From an uncultured Bacilli bacterium (GTDB lineage Bacteria > Bacillota_I > Bacilli_A > RF39 > UBA660), in the NCBI GenBank assembly GCA_934098745.1, contig CAKOPG010000009.1, forward strand, positions 1-64,000: 64,000 bases of DNA. Direction: 5' to 3'. The notes beneath the pieces were generated by a model. That model did not search any database. It saw only the letters and a list, made by a program, of their open reading frames with translations, and was not told the DNA's origin. This document shows positions 53,050 through 62,713 of this stretch, piece after piece. A program made the position numbers and the translations under genes. Numbering within the stretch: the stretch's first letter is position 1; every line of letters begins with the position of its first letter.

Positions 53050-54210
53050 ATGTACCGTAATACTTATGTAAATATAGATAACCAAGCCTTAACTGATAAT
53101 GTAAAAAAAATAACTACCCATTATAAAAATTACCAATATTTTATTGGCGTCGTTAAAGCTAATGCCTATGGCCACGGTATATATATCGTAAACGACCTAA
53201 TTAAAGGCGGTATTAACTATCTAGCAGTCTCATCCCTTGATGAAGCTCTAGAAATAAGAAAATATAATCAAGATATTCCTATCTTGGTATTAGAACCCAT
53301 TGATTTAAAATATCTAAATATTGCTGAAACTAATCATATTACTATAACTATAGATAGCCTAATATATACAAAAGAATTATTAAAAAATAAATTCCAAAAT
53401 ATAAAAATACATCTAAAACTAGATACCGGTATGAATCGTTTAGGATTTAAAAATAAAGAAGAATTAGAAGAAGCCGTATCATTACTTAAAAAAAATAATT
53501 CTCTTGAAATAGAAGGAATATATACCCATCTAGCTACAAGCGGATATAATGATAAATACTATGACAAACAAATAGCTAAATTTATGTATTTAACTACAAA
53601 TATCGATTTATCTTCAATAAAAATAGTCCATCTAAACCGTTCTATTACCTTATCTAATCATACCATGTTACCATTTGAAACAGGTACTCGCCTAGGTATT
53701 ATTATGTATGGTTTTAATCAATGTTTAAAAGCTCCAACCGGACTTAGAAAAATTAAATATAACATTATAAACCAACTAAATCATATAAGTAAAACTAGTC
53801 CTACCAACAACTTTAAACTAAAAGAAGCATATAGCTTATACACTGAAGTAATGAGTATCAGAAAAGTTTCTAAAGGAGAATTTATTGGTTATGGAGCATC
53901 ATATAAAGTAACTAAAGATGAATACATTGCTACCCTTCCAATAGGATATGCCGACGGCATTAACGAAAACTTTAAATATGTTTATATAAATAACTTACCA
54001 TATAAAATAGTTGGTACCATATGTATGGATATGACAGAAGTACTTATAGATGATACTATAAATATTCATGATTTAGTAGAAATAATTGGTCCCAATCAAA
54101 ATATTAGAAAGGTCTCTAGAAACTTAAATACTAATGCTTACCACGTTTTGACCATGATAACTTCAAGAGTACCACGAAAATATCTCGATAATAAAATAAT
54201 TAAATATTAA
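53050..54210 (+). CDS. alr: Alanine racemase
   Basis: 386 aa, PLP fold III. The PLP lysine is Lys36 in VVKANAYGHG. The second catalytic residue, a Tyr, is in FIGYGASYKV, followed by LPIGYADGIN and GTICMDM. It interconverts L- and D-alanine for wall synthesis. AAGGAG lies 9 nt before the ATG at 53050; the ATG at 53041 is too close. It heads a cluster with an ATP-grasp ligase, asnB and a flippase. Confidence 0.95.
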   Translation: MYRNTYVNIDNQALTDNVKKITTHYKNYQYFIGVVKANAYGHGIYIVNDLIKGGINYLAVSSLDEALEIRKYNQDIPILVLEPIDLKYLNIAETNHITITIDSLIYTKELLKNKFQNIKIHLKLDTGMNRLGFKNKEELEEAVSLLKKNNSLEIEGIYTHLATSGYNDKYYDKQIAKFMYLTTNIDLSSIKIVHLNRSITLSNHTMLPFETGTRLGIIMYGFNQCLKAPTGLRKIKYNIINQLNHISKTSPTNNFKLKEAYSLYTEVMSIRKVSKGEFIGYGASYKVTKDEYIATLPIGYADGINENFKYVYINNLPYKIVGTICMDMTEVLIDDTINIHDLVEIIGPNQNIRKVSRNLNTNAYHVLTMITSRVPRKYLDNKIIKY

Positions 54211-54224
54211 AAAGGATGATGTCT

Positions 54225-55457
54225 ATGAAATTTAATGTTTTAATCATTGGCAGTGATGCTAACGCCTACTACTTAGCCAGATGCTATCATGAACTATATC
54301 ATAAAAAAGCCTACGTATTAGGAAAAGATCCACTTCCATTTACCAAGTATTCAAATATTATTAATCATATTTATGATAAATCTATTTGGGATGAACAAGG
54401 TTTCTTAAATGCTATTTATAAATTTAAAGAAGAGCATAATAATTATAAAACCCTTCTTATTAGTTCCAACGAAAGCTATGCTAAGTTTATATCTAAAAAC
54501 AAACTCAAACTTGAAAAAGATAACTTTGTTTTTAACTATCCAGATATATCTATTATTGAATCTTTAATAATGAAAGAAAAGTTTTACAAAACATATAAAG
54601 ATTCCTGTTTATCTCTTCCTAAAACCTACTATTTCAATTGTTCAAAAGAGACCCAATTTAAAGAAAAAATGACTTACCCAGTTATTCTTAAACCTAGTAA
54701 TGTCATTATGTATAATCACATATCATTTGTTGGTAAAAACAAAATTTATAAATTAGAAAATAAAGAAGAATTAGATAACACCATCCAAAGAATTATTGAA
54801 AGTGGTTATACAGATTATTTAATCATTCAAGACTTTATTCCGGGAGATGATTATTACCTGTTCGATGCTGTTGCATATTGTGATAAATCTAAAAAAGTAA
54901 AAATGTTATCTTTTGCCCAAATAGGCCTTCAAGAACATAGCAAAAATATGGTTGGTAATGCCGCCGTTTTAATCAATGGTTACAATCAATTTGGTAACAC
55001 AAAAGAAATAGAAAAAATCATGCGTAAATTTCTTGAAGACATTGGTTATCAAGGATTTGCCGAATTCGATTTAAAATATGATTATCGTGACAAAAAATTT
55101 AAAGTCTTAGAAATAAATGCTAGACAGGGTAGGTGTAGTTATTACATCGATCCTCTTGGATATAATCTTATCCAAGTTTTGGTAGATGATTTAATATATA
55201 ATAAAAAAATGGAATATAAATTTCTAACAGATGAAGTACTATTATCTTTCGTTCCTAAAGGCGTTGCCAAAAAATATATTAATAATCCTGCCTACTTAAA
55301 AAAAGTTATGTCTTTGTGGCATAAATCTAGAGTCAATCCTGTAAAATATTCCCACGATCATAATTTTTTAAGAAAATTATACCTATTAAAAAAACAGTAT
55401 AGATACTATAAAGAATACAAAAATAGTTACTGGAAAGTATCAGATAAGGAGATGAAA
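54225..55457 (+). CDS. ATP-grasp ligase, D-aspartate ligase-like
   Basis: 410 aa. It starts with VLIIGSDANAYYLARCYHELY, recalling the N-terminus of enterococcal D-aspartate ligase. The ATP-grasp core shows YPVILKPSNV, YLIIQDFIPGDDYYLFDA, GFAEFDLKYD and LEINARQGR (metal-binding EIN). The reaction is probably ATP-dependent amide-bond formation, attaching an amino acid to a precursor. AAGGA lies 8 nt before the ATG at 54225. It lies between alr and asnB, which suggests D-Asp/D-Asn cross-bridge synthesis; this is inference. Confidence 0.78.
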
Positions 55458-55461
55458 TAAT

Positions 55462-57297
55462 ATGTGTGGTTTTGTTGGCTTCGTAGGCAAACAAAAAGTT
55501 CCTACTAAAAACAAAATTATTAAATCTATGGCTGACGCTATAATTCATCGTGGACCAGATAGTGATGGTTACTATACAGATGACTTTGTTGCTCTAGGAT
55601 TTAGAAGATTATCTATAATAGATTTAGATGGTGGTTCCCAACCGATATACAACGAAGATAATACTAAAGTCATTATCTTTAATGGAGAAATTTATAATTA
55701 TAAAGAGTTAAAAGCTGATTTAATTAAAAAAGGCCATATCTTTAAAACTAATACTGATACCGAAGTAATCTTACATGGTTATGAAGAATACCAAGAAAAA
55801 CTCTTTAAAAACCTTCGTGGTATGTTTGCTTTTGTCATATATGATATAAAAAATAATACCCTAGTTGGTTGCCGTGATCATTTTGGTATAAAACCATTCT
55901 ATTACTATAAAAATGGTAAAGAATTTATGTTTTCCTCAGAAATTAAAGGTATGATTCCTCATCCTGATTTTAAAAAAGAAGTAAATGATAAAGCCCTAAA
56001 AATGTATTTAATATTTCAATATTCTGTTTTTGAAGAAACATTCTTTAAAAACGTTTATAAATTAAAACCAGGTCATTATTTCAAATATCAAAACGGAGTT
56101 CTTACTATAGAAAAATATTTTGATATTTTATACGAAAAAGAAAATAAATCTTATGAAACTTATAAAAAAGAAATAAAGGACGTTTTAGCCTCATCTATTA
56201 AATACCATCAAATAACTTCCGATGTTGAAGTAGGTTCCTATTTATCTGGTGGTGTTGATTCCTCATACGTCGTTAGTGTTGCTAAACCTGATAAAACATT
56301 CTCCGTAGGTTTTGATGAATCAGGATTCGATGAAACCAAAATGGCTCAAGAGTTTTCCGATTTAATGGGTGTAAAAAATTATAGTAGATATATCTCTAAA
56401 GAAGATTTCTTTAAAAGTCTTCCTAAAGTAGAATATTATACAGATGAACCTCATGCCAATCTTTCAACCGTTCCCTTGTTATTCTTATCTGAATTAGCCA
56501 GAAAACAAGTAAAAGTTGTCTTATCAGGTGAAGGTTCTGATGAAATGTTTGGCGGTTATAACGAATACCTCGAACCCCTTCCTGTAAAAATATACATGAA
56601 TATGCCAGGTTTTATCAAAAAGCCAATAGCCAGTATTGCTAAAAAACTTCCCCATTTTCCTGGTAAAAATACCCTTATAAAATATAGCCATTCATTTTGC
56701 GAAAGATATATTGGTCATGCCAGTATCATGACTGAAGATGAAGCCAATAACATTTTAGCTGATAGATTGAAAGATAATATGACGACAACCGATGTCTTAA
56801 AACCGTACTATGAAAAAGTAAAGCATGAGAATGATATTGTAAAAAAAATGTATATTGACATGCATTTCTGGCTTCCCCAAGATATCCTTCTAAAAGCTGA
56901 TAAAATGACTATGGCCAATTCTATTGAACTAAGAGTTCCCTTCCTTGACAAAGAAGTATGGGAAGTTGCTAGAAAAATACCTACCAAATATCTAATAAGA
57001 AAGAAGAAAACTAAAGAAATATTCCGTAGCGTAGCGGATGAAGTAATGCCTGATGAATGGTCTAAACGAAGAAAATTAGGTTTCCCTGTACCATTTTCTA
57101 AATGGATTAAAGAAGAAAAATATTATAATCTTATTAAAGAGGCCTTTAACCAAGATTATGTCTCTAAATATTTTAATAAAGAATATATCAATAAATTATT
57201 AGAAGATCATTATCATAATATCGCTAATAATGGACGAAAAATATATAATATTTATATCTTCTTAGTATGGTATAACGTATATTTTAGTGAGGCTTAA
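55462..57297 (+). CDS. asnB: Asparagine synthase (glutamine-hydrolysing), AsnB/AsnH type
   Basis: 611 aa. Cys2 (MCGFVGFVG) starts the class II glutaminase domain, with HRGPDSDGYY and FNGEIYNYKEL. The synthetase domain has the P-loop SGGVDSS at about 260-266 and KADKMTMANSIELRVPFLD. It amidates Asp to Asn; related AsnH amidates D-Asp in peptidoglycan cross-bridges, which fits the neighbours. GGAGATGAAATA precedes the ATG. Confidence 0.93.
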   Translation: MCGFVGFVGKQKVPTKNKIIKSMADAIIHRGPDSDGYYTDDFVALGFRRLSIIDLDGGSQPIYNEDNTKVIIFNGEIYNYKELKADLIKKGHIFKTNTDTEVILHGYEEYQEKLFKNLRGMFAFVIYDIKNNTLVGCRDHFGIKPFYYYKNGKEFMFSSEIKGMIPHPDFKKEVNDKALKMYLIFQYSVFEETFFKNVYKLKPGHYFKYQNGVLTIEKYFDILYEKENKSYETYKKEIKDVLASSIKYHQITSDVEVGSYLSGGVDSSYVVSVAKPDKTFSVGFDESGFDETKMAQEFSDLMGVKNYSRYISKEDFFKSLPKVEYYTDEPHANLSTVPLLFLSELARKQVKVVLSGEGSDEMFGGYNEYLEPLPVKIYMNMPGFIKKPIASIAKKLPHFPGKNTLIKYSHSFCERYIGHASIMTEDEANNILADRLKDNMTTTDVLKPYYEKVKHENDIVKKMYIDMHFWLPQDILLKADKMTMANSIELRVPFLDKEVWEVARKIPTKYLIRKKKTKEIFRSVADEVMPDEWSKRRKLGFPVPFSKWIKEEKYYNLIKEAFNQDYVSKYFNKEYINKLLEDHYHNIANNGRKIYNIYIFLVWYNVYFSEA

Positions 57298-57298
57298 C

Positions 57299-58936
57299 AT
57301 GGGAAAACTAAAAAAATCATCCTTTTTAGAAGGCGCTTTCATTGCTACTCTTTGTATTATTATAACCAAAGTATTGGGAGTTCTCTATGTTATTCCTTTT
57401 TACAAAATAATTGGTAAACAAGGTGGTACTCTATATGGCTACGCCTATAATATTTATAATGTTTTTCTAATCATCTCTTCCGCCGGTATTCCCCTAGCTA
57501 TTAGTAAATTGACAAGTGAATATAATACCCTAAAAGAATATGATAAAAAAACACGAATGTACCACTTAGCTACCTATATCATTATGACCTTCTCAATATT
57601 ATCATTTATTATTTGTTTTACCTTTGCTCCTAATTTATCCAACCTAATAATTGGTGAATTAGAAGGTGGTAATACCATAAAAGATGTTACTTTCGTTATT
57701 CGCTTAATATCCTTTGCCCTTCTAGTCATCCCTTTTCTAAGTATAGAAAGAGGATATCTCCAAGGACATAGACATATCTTAGAACCATCTATTAGTCAAG
57801 TAATCGAACAAGTAGTAAGAATAGCTGTCATCTTAGTAGGTAGTTATGTTTGTACTTACACCTTAAAATTACCAACAAGATATGGTGTAGGTGTATCTGT
57901 CTTTGCTGCCTGCATTGGTGGTATAGCAACATTCATATATCTTCACTCCATTGTTAAAAAAAATAAACATCAAATAGGTCTTGATAATAAAGTAGCTAAA
58001 GATAAAACAAGAGATAAGGAAATAATCAAAAAAATAGTAGCATATTCCATTCCTTTTATCATTATCAATTTAGCCAATACGCTATATACATCAACAGATA
58101 TGATACTAGTAATACGTACACTTCCTAAATTAGGATTTAGTGCTACTGATACCGAGTTTGTCTCAAGCGTATTTACTACTTGGGGCGTTAAATTTAATAC
58201 CATCATTACTTCTATTTCTACTGGATTAATAGTTAGTTTAATACCTAATATGGTTAAAGATTATACTGAAAAAAATTATCAAGCTGTTAATAATAATTTT
58301 AATAAATGCCTAAAAATAATTCTCTTCATTATCGCTCCATTAGCTATTTTTCTAAGTTGCATGTCATCAAGCATGTGGAACGTTTTCTACGGATCAAGTA
58401 CCATAGGACCAAAAGTAATTAAATATACCATTCTAGTAACAATATTTGACTGCTTATATATGGTAATTAACTCTTTATTGCAGAGCCTAAATAAATCTAA
58501 AATGATATATTTAAGTGTTATAAGTGGCCTAATAATAAATCTTGCATTAGACATTCCCATGATGTATCTCTTTAACGCTCTACAATTACCGGCATACTAT
58601 GGAGCTATCTTTGCGACATTCTTAGGATTTCTCGTATCAAATACCATAAGCATTATCTATCTAAATAAAGAAATGTCTTTTAAATATCATGAAACTATTA
58701 AAACTATTCCAAGATTTATCATATCTATAATAGTCCTAATAGTTACAATCAGTTTATTAAAGATTGTTCTTCCAATAGATAGTCCAAATCGATTAATCCA
58801 AGTTATTAATCTCTTAATAACAGGTCTAATATCTTTAGGTTCATATCTTTTAATCAACTTTAAATATCTTAAAGAAATATTACCTCAAAAAGTATTAAAA
58901 AAACTACACCTAGATTTTCCTAAAGAAAATAATTAA
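57299..58936 (+). CDS. MurJ/SpoVB-type lipid flippase
   Basis: 545 aa with about 14 hydrophobic segments. The start SSFLEGAFIATLCIIITKVLGVLYVIPFYKI and SAGIPLAISKL are typical of the SpoVB/YtgP branch of MurJ-like flippases in Bacillota. It probably flips lipid-linked wall precursors. GTGAGG lies before the ATG at 57299, inside the asnB end; the GTG at 57287 is in that ribosome site. It ends in its own terminator. Confidence 0.87.
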   Translation: MGKLKKSSFLEGAFIATLCIIITKVLGVLYVIPFYKIIGKQGGTLYGYAYNIYNVFLIISSAGIPLAISKLTSEYNTLKEYDKKTRMYHLATYIIMTFSILSFIICFTFAPNLSNLIIGELEGGNTIKDVTFVIRLISFALLVIPFLSIERGYLQGHRHILEPSISQVIEQVVRIAVILVGSYVCTYTLKLPTRYGVGVSVFAACIGGIATFIYLHSIVKKNKHQIGLDNKVAKDKTRDKEIIKKIVAYSIPFIIINLANTLYTSTDMILVIRTLPKLGFSATDTEFVSSVFTTWGVKFNTIITSISTGLIVSLIPNMVKDYTEKNYQAVNNNFNKCLKIILFIIAPLAIFLSCMSSSMWNVFYGSSTIGPKVIKYTILVTIFDCLYMVINSLLQSLNKSKMIYLSVISGLIINLALDIPMMYLFNALQLPAYYGAIFATFLGFLVSNTISIIYLNKEMSFKYHETIKTIPRFIISIIVLIVTISLLKIVLPIDSPNRLIQVINLLITGLISLGSYLLINFKYLKEILPQKVLKKLHLDFPKENN

Positions 58937-58954
58937 TTTAAATTAATAACCTAT

Positions 58955-58989
58955 TAAATGATTTCTGCATTTTACAGTAATCATTTTTT
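58955..58989 (+). terminator. Terminator of the alr cluster
   Basis: AAATGATT-TCTG and CAGTAATCATTT pair as a stem of about 11 bp, followed by T-rich sequence. Confidence 0.8.
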
Positions 58990-59029
58990 CTATATATAAA
59001 AATCCCTATACCATAAGGTTAAAAATTAC

Positions 59030-59058
59030 TTGACATAAAATAAAAACAACTATACAAT
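59030..59058 (+). promoter_or_regulatory. rny: Promoter of rny
   Basis: TTGACA, 17-bp spacer, TACAAT. The -10 is inside a perfect inverted repeat (59048-59072). Confidence 0.75.
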
Positions 59059-59072
59059 TATATTGTATAGTT
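59048..59072. promoter_or_regulatory. 11-bp perfect inverted repeat over the rny promoter
   Basis: AACTATACAAT-TAT-ATTGTATAGTT: 11-bp arms with a 3-bp centre. It covers the -10 and the start site, the place for a repressor; as RNA it would be a 5'-terminal hairpin. Confidence 0.6.
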
Positions 59073-59129
59073 TAAATTTTAATAATAATTTTTTCTATAA
59101 AATAAATATACAAGAATGGAGGTGTTCAC

Positions 59130-60683
59130 ATGGGTAAAGATACCTTCTCCATTTTAATGTTTATTCTTGGATTAATATTAGGAATTGTTGCTTTAGCAGT
59201 TACTAATTATATTAAAAATAAAAAAAGAGAAAATAAAGCTGATTCTATAATTGAAAAAGCTAAAAAAGATGCTGACAAAATAAAAAGAGAAACTTTATTT
59301 GAAACAAAAGAAGAAGTTAACAAACTAAAAATAGAAGCCGATAAAGAAATAAAAGAAAAGAAAAGTGAAGTAAAAGAATCTGAAGAACGTCTTTTACAAC
59401 GTGAAAAAAATCTTGATAAACGTGATGAAATTATGCAAAATAGAGAAAATGGGCTTGAAGAAAGAGAAAAAAATCTTCTAAAAAAACAGGATGAAATCCA
59501 AGAAATTAAAGATAAAATGGAAGATATTAAACGTGAACAATTAGAAAAACTAGAACAAGTTAGTGGTTTTACAAAAGAGCAGGCTAGAGAGTCTGTCATG
59601 AAAATAGTTGAAGAGAAAATGAGCAAGGAAATTGCCGCTTACGTTAAAGAGCGTGAAATGGAAGCAAAATTAGATGTAGATACCAAAGCGCGTGAAATGT
59701 TAGTTAGTTGTATGCAAAAATATGCTGCTGATGTTACAAATGAACAAACAGTCTCAGTAATATCTCTTCCAAATGATGAAATGAAAGGCAGAATAATAGG
59801 CCGTGAAGGAAGAAATGTCAGAACTATCGAATCCGTTACCGGTGTTGATTTAATTATTGATGATACCCCAGAAGCTATAGTTATTTCTAGCTTTGATCCA
59901 TTGAGAAGAGAAATAGCTAAACTTACACTAGAAACTTTAATTAAAGATGGTCGTATTCACCCAGCTAGGATTGAAGAAGTATATGATAAAATGTGTAATG
60001 AAGTAAATCAAAAAATTAAAGAATATGGAAAAAATGCTGTTTATGAACTAGGTCTATCTAAAATGGATCCAGAATTAATAAGCATTGTTGGTAAATTGCA
60101 TTTTAGAACCAGCTATGGCCAAAACGCCCTAAAACATTCTAAAGAAGTTGCTTACATTTCCGGACTATTGGCTGGTGAGTTTGGTGAAAACGTCAATCTT
60201 GCTAAAAGAGCTGGATTACTTCATGATATTGGTAAAGCTATTGATTTTGAAATGGAAGGAAGCCATGTTCAAATTGGTGCTGATTTAGCTAAGAAATATA
60301 ACGAAAACAAAATTGTTATTAATGCTATTGCCTCTCATCATGGAGACACTCCAGCTACTAGCATTATCTCATCTATCGTCAACATTGCAGATACCATCTC
60401 TGCATCACGTCCTGGTGCTAGAAACGATTCATCAGAAAACTATTTCCAAAGATTAGAAAAAATTGAGCAAATAGGAAATGAAGTTAAAGGTGTTGATAAA
60501 GCCTATGCTATTCAAGCCGGAAGAGAACTTCGTGTTATTGTAAAGCCTGAGGAAGTAGATGACTTAATGTCATTCCAAATTGCTAGAAACATTAAAGAAA
60601 AAATTGAATCAGAAGTTCAATACCCTGGTACAATTAAAGTAACCGTAATAAGAGAAACTAGAGCTACCGAAGAAGCTAAATAG
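59130..60683 (+). CDS. rny: Ribonuclease Y
   Basis: 517 aa. An N-terminal span (FSILMFILGLILGIVALAVTNYI), a long coiled coil (about 30-190), a KH domain (GRIIGREGRNVRTIESVTG) and an HD domain with HDIGKA (LLHDIGKAIDFE). The HD is the metal-dependent catalytic site. It is the membrane-bound endonuclease that starts mRNA decay in many Bacillota. GGAGGTGTTCAC precedes the ATG. Promoter with palindrome upstream. Confidence 0.96.
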   Translation: MGKDTFSILMFILGLILGIVALAVTNYIKNKKRENKADSIIEKAKKDADKIKRETLFETKEEVNKLKIEADKEIKEKKSEVKESEERLLQREKNLDKRDEIMQNRENGLEEREKNLLKKQDEIQEIKDKMEDIKREQLEKLEQVSGFTKEQARESVMKIVEEKMSKEIAAYVKEREMEAKLDVDTKAREMLVSCMQKYAADVTNEQTVSVISLPNDEMKGRIIGREGRNVRTIESVTGVDLIIDDTPEAIVISSFDPLRREIAKLTLETLIKDGRIHPARIEEVYDKMCNEVNQKIKEYGKNAVYELGLSKMDPELISIVGKLHFRTSYGQNALKHSKEVAYISGLLAGEFGENVNLAKRAGLLHDIGKAIDFEMEGSHVQIGADLAKKYNENKIVINAIASHHGDTPATSIISSIVNIADTISASRPGARNDSSENYFQRLEKIEQIGNEVKGVDKAYAIQAGRELRVIVKPEEVDDLMSFQIARNIKEKIESEVQYPGTIKVTVIRETRATEEAK

Positions 60684-60698
60684 TAGTTTCTTTTTTTT
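60654..60698 (+). terminator. Terminator of rny
   Basis: GAAACTA pairs with TAGTTTC, with a nested AGCT-AGCT stem, followed by a T8 run. The left arm is in the last codons. Confidence 0.65.
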
Positions 60699-60721
60699 AT
60701 TTAAAAAAACATAGTTACCAC

Positions 60722-60750
60722 TTGCTAATTAAAAAAAAATAATATATAAT
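60722..60750 (+). promoter_or_regulatory. Promoter of the thioester-domain gene
   Basis: TTGCTA, 17-bp spacer, TATAAT, 27 bases before the start codon. Confidence 0.65.
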
Positions 60751-60776
60751 TAAGACATAATAAAATAGGTGAGAAA

Positions 60777-61733
60777 ATGAAAAAAAGTAAAATTATTTTA
60801 ATGCTAATTATGGCTTTTGGCCTTACAAAAACTGTATATGGTGCCGGTGGTACAATTAAAATGTATTATACATATTATAATGATGTTGAAGATGGTAATA
60901 ATAGAATACAAAAAACTATTGGTGGTAAAACTACATATGTAGATTTAATTAAAATAGCAGGAGATCAAGAATATATAGGTTATTGCGTTGATGTTGGAGC
61001 TAACTTAGCAACTCAAGAACCAGTTCAAACTGTTGGTGACTTAGCTACATATCTCAATACTACATTAAATAATGCTTCAAAATCTCAAAGTTTAGCCAAA
61101 AAGATTAATGAATACATTTATTTTGGCTATGGATACTCAAATCATAAGAGTCAAAACTATTATGCCGCTACCCAAAAACTTATATGGGAAGAATTATATA
61201 AAAATGGTTATCGTCAAAACTATTATGAAGAAAATGTTCCATTTAGTTATGGTTCGACTTATATAGCACTAAACGATGAAGAAAATAGTATTAAAGCATC
61301 CATTACCGCTTACTATCAAAAACCATCTCTTTGTTCTAGCTCATCAAAATTAGAATTAGCCAAAGGAGAAACCAAAAGTTATACTGACACCAACGGTGTA
61401 TTAGCAAATTACAAAGTTACATGTAGTTCAGGATTGACTTGTACCACAAATGGAAATGAACTAAAAATAACAGCAAATCAAGCAAGTTCCGGACAAAAAG
61501 TAAGCTTCACAAAGGGCGGTTCAGAAACTTATCCAGTAGTATATCGTAATGGAACTGATCAAGGCGTTGCAGTAAGTACTGGTAGTATTGGCCCTGTTAG
61601 CTGTGAATTTGGTGTTGATTCTTATGAAAATGTTCAAACATCAGGTTCAATAGCCATAGTTGTAATTTCAATTGGTTTAATTGCTGCCATTATGTCCTAT
61701 GCTATATATATAACTAAAAAAGAAAGTGTTTAA
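60777..61733 (+). CDS. Surface protein with thioester domain
   Basis: 318 aa. Signal peptide (IILMLIMAFGLTKTVYG), then a domain with YIGYCVDVG (Cys70) and YAATQKLIWEEL (Gln133), the spacing and context of the Cys-Gln thioester domain that binds host surfaces covalently. An Ig-like domain with a Cys pair (SLCSSSSKL; YKVTCSSGLTC) follows, then a C-terminal span (SIAIVVISIGLIAAIMSYAIYI) with a short basic tail, without LPXTG. AGGTGAG precedes the ATG. The thioester itself is inferred. Confidence 0.75.
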   Translation: MKKSKIILMLIMAFGLTKTVYGAGGTIKMYYTYYNDVEDGNNRIQKTIGGKTTYVDLIKIAGDQEYIGYCVDVGANLATQEPVQTVGDLATYLNTTLNNASKSQSLAKKINEYIYFGYGYSNHKSQNYYAATQKLIWEELYKNGYRQNYYEENVPFSYGSTYIALNDEENSIKASITAYYQKPSLCSSSSKLELAKGETKSYTDTNGVLANYKVTCSSGLTCTTNGNELKITANQASSGQKVSFTKGGSETYPVVYRNGTDQGVAVSTGSIGPVSCEFGVDSYENVQTSGSIAIVVISIGLIAAIMSYAIYITKKESV

Positions 61734-61768
61734 AAGTCCTAATAATCCCTATTTAGGGCTTTTTTTCT
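61732..61768 (+). terminator. Terminator of the thioester-domain gene
   Basis: AAGTCCTAA pairs with TTAGGGCTT (one G-T pair), followed by T7. Confidence 0.85.
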
Positions 61769-61838
61769 ATAACAAAAATAATCCTTATCCAAATTTAGAA
61801 AAAAATTATTTATTGTTATATCATTTTTTTTAGTAGTA

Positions 61839-61847
61839 TGATATAAT
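61839..61847 (+). promoter_or_regulatory. Extended -10 promoter of cdaA
   Basis: TATGATATAAT; no good -35. It lies 33 bases before the start codon. Confidence 0.55.
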
Positions 61848-61879
61848 AGAAAATGAATATTAAAGGATGGTGCAAATAA

Positions 61880-62713
61880 ATGACTGCAAACAATATATTA
61901 ACAATTCTTCAAAAGTTAATAGATGTATCGTTAGTGTGGATACTTATATATGCTGTTTTAAAAAATCTTAAAAATAATATAAAGATGGTTATGATATTCA
62001 AAGGTGTTTTAATAGTCGTCTTAGTCAAAGTATTAAGCGATTACCTAAACTTGACAACTATTGGTATGATTTTAGAATATGTCATAACATGGGGACCATT
62101 AGCCCTAATAATAATTTTTCAACCCGAAATTAGAACCGCTTTAGAACAATTAGGAAAAAAACAAATCTTGACAAGACGTCAATCTCTTACTCTTGATGAA
62201 AGAGAAAAGGTAGTTTACGAAATTATCAATGCTGTTGACTATATGCGTAAAGCTAGAATAGGTGGCCTATTCGTTATTGAAAGAGAAATTAGTCTAAATG
62301 ATTATGTCGCAAAAAGTAAAAACCTTTACGCCGACATATCATCCGAATTATTAATTTCTATCTTTTTTCCACGCAATCCATTACATGATGGTGGTGTAAT
62401 AATTCAAGGAAATAAAATAACTTCTGCTGGCGCTGTTTTTCCAATAAGTTTAAATAGTAAAATCAATAAAAAATTAGGAACTAGACATAGAGCAGCTTTA
62501 GGAATAAGTGAAGAAAGCGATTGTATAGCCTTAGTAGTATCAGAAGAAAGTGGAAAAATTTCTATAGCCATTGGCGGCGTTTTGAATTACAATTTATCAT
62601 TAGATGATGCCAGAATGATTTTAATAGAGGAATTAAAACCTAAAAAAGAATTGTTATTAGATGATGAATTTATTGATGAAGAAAGTGAGTCTGATAATAA
62701 TGAAACAAAATAA
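61880..62713 (+). CDS. cdaA: Diadenylate cyclase CdaA
   Basis: 277 aa. Three N-terminal spans, then the DAC domain with NPLHDGGVIIQG (DGG about 169-171) and GTRHRAALGISE (about 200-208), the two active-site motifs. It makes c-di-AMP from two ATP at the membrane. A charged C-terminal tail follows. The cdaR-like gene starts 14 bases before its stop, the usual cdaA-cdaR order. Confidence 0.97.
   Translation: MTANNILTILQKLIDVSLVWILIYAVLKNLKNNIKMVMIFKGVLIVVLVKVLSDYLNLTTIGMILEYVITWGPLALIIIFQPEIRTALEQLGKKQILTRRQSLTLDEREKVVYEIINAVDYMRKARIGGLFVIEREISLNDYVAKSKNLYADISSELLISIFFPRNPLHDGGVIIQGNKITSAGAVFPISLNSKINKKLGTRHRAALGISEESDCIALVVSEESGKISIAIGGVLNYNLSLDDARMILIEELKPKKELLLDDEFIDEESESDNNETK

Noticed and set aside
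59207..59626. Minus-strand 139-codon frame rich in Ser/Phe inside rny
   Set aside because: Antisense shadow of the Glu/Lys-rich coiled coil of RNase Y.
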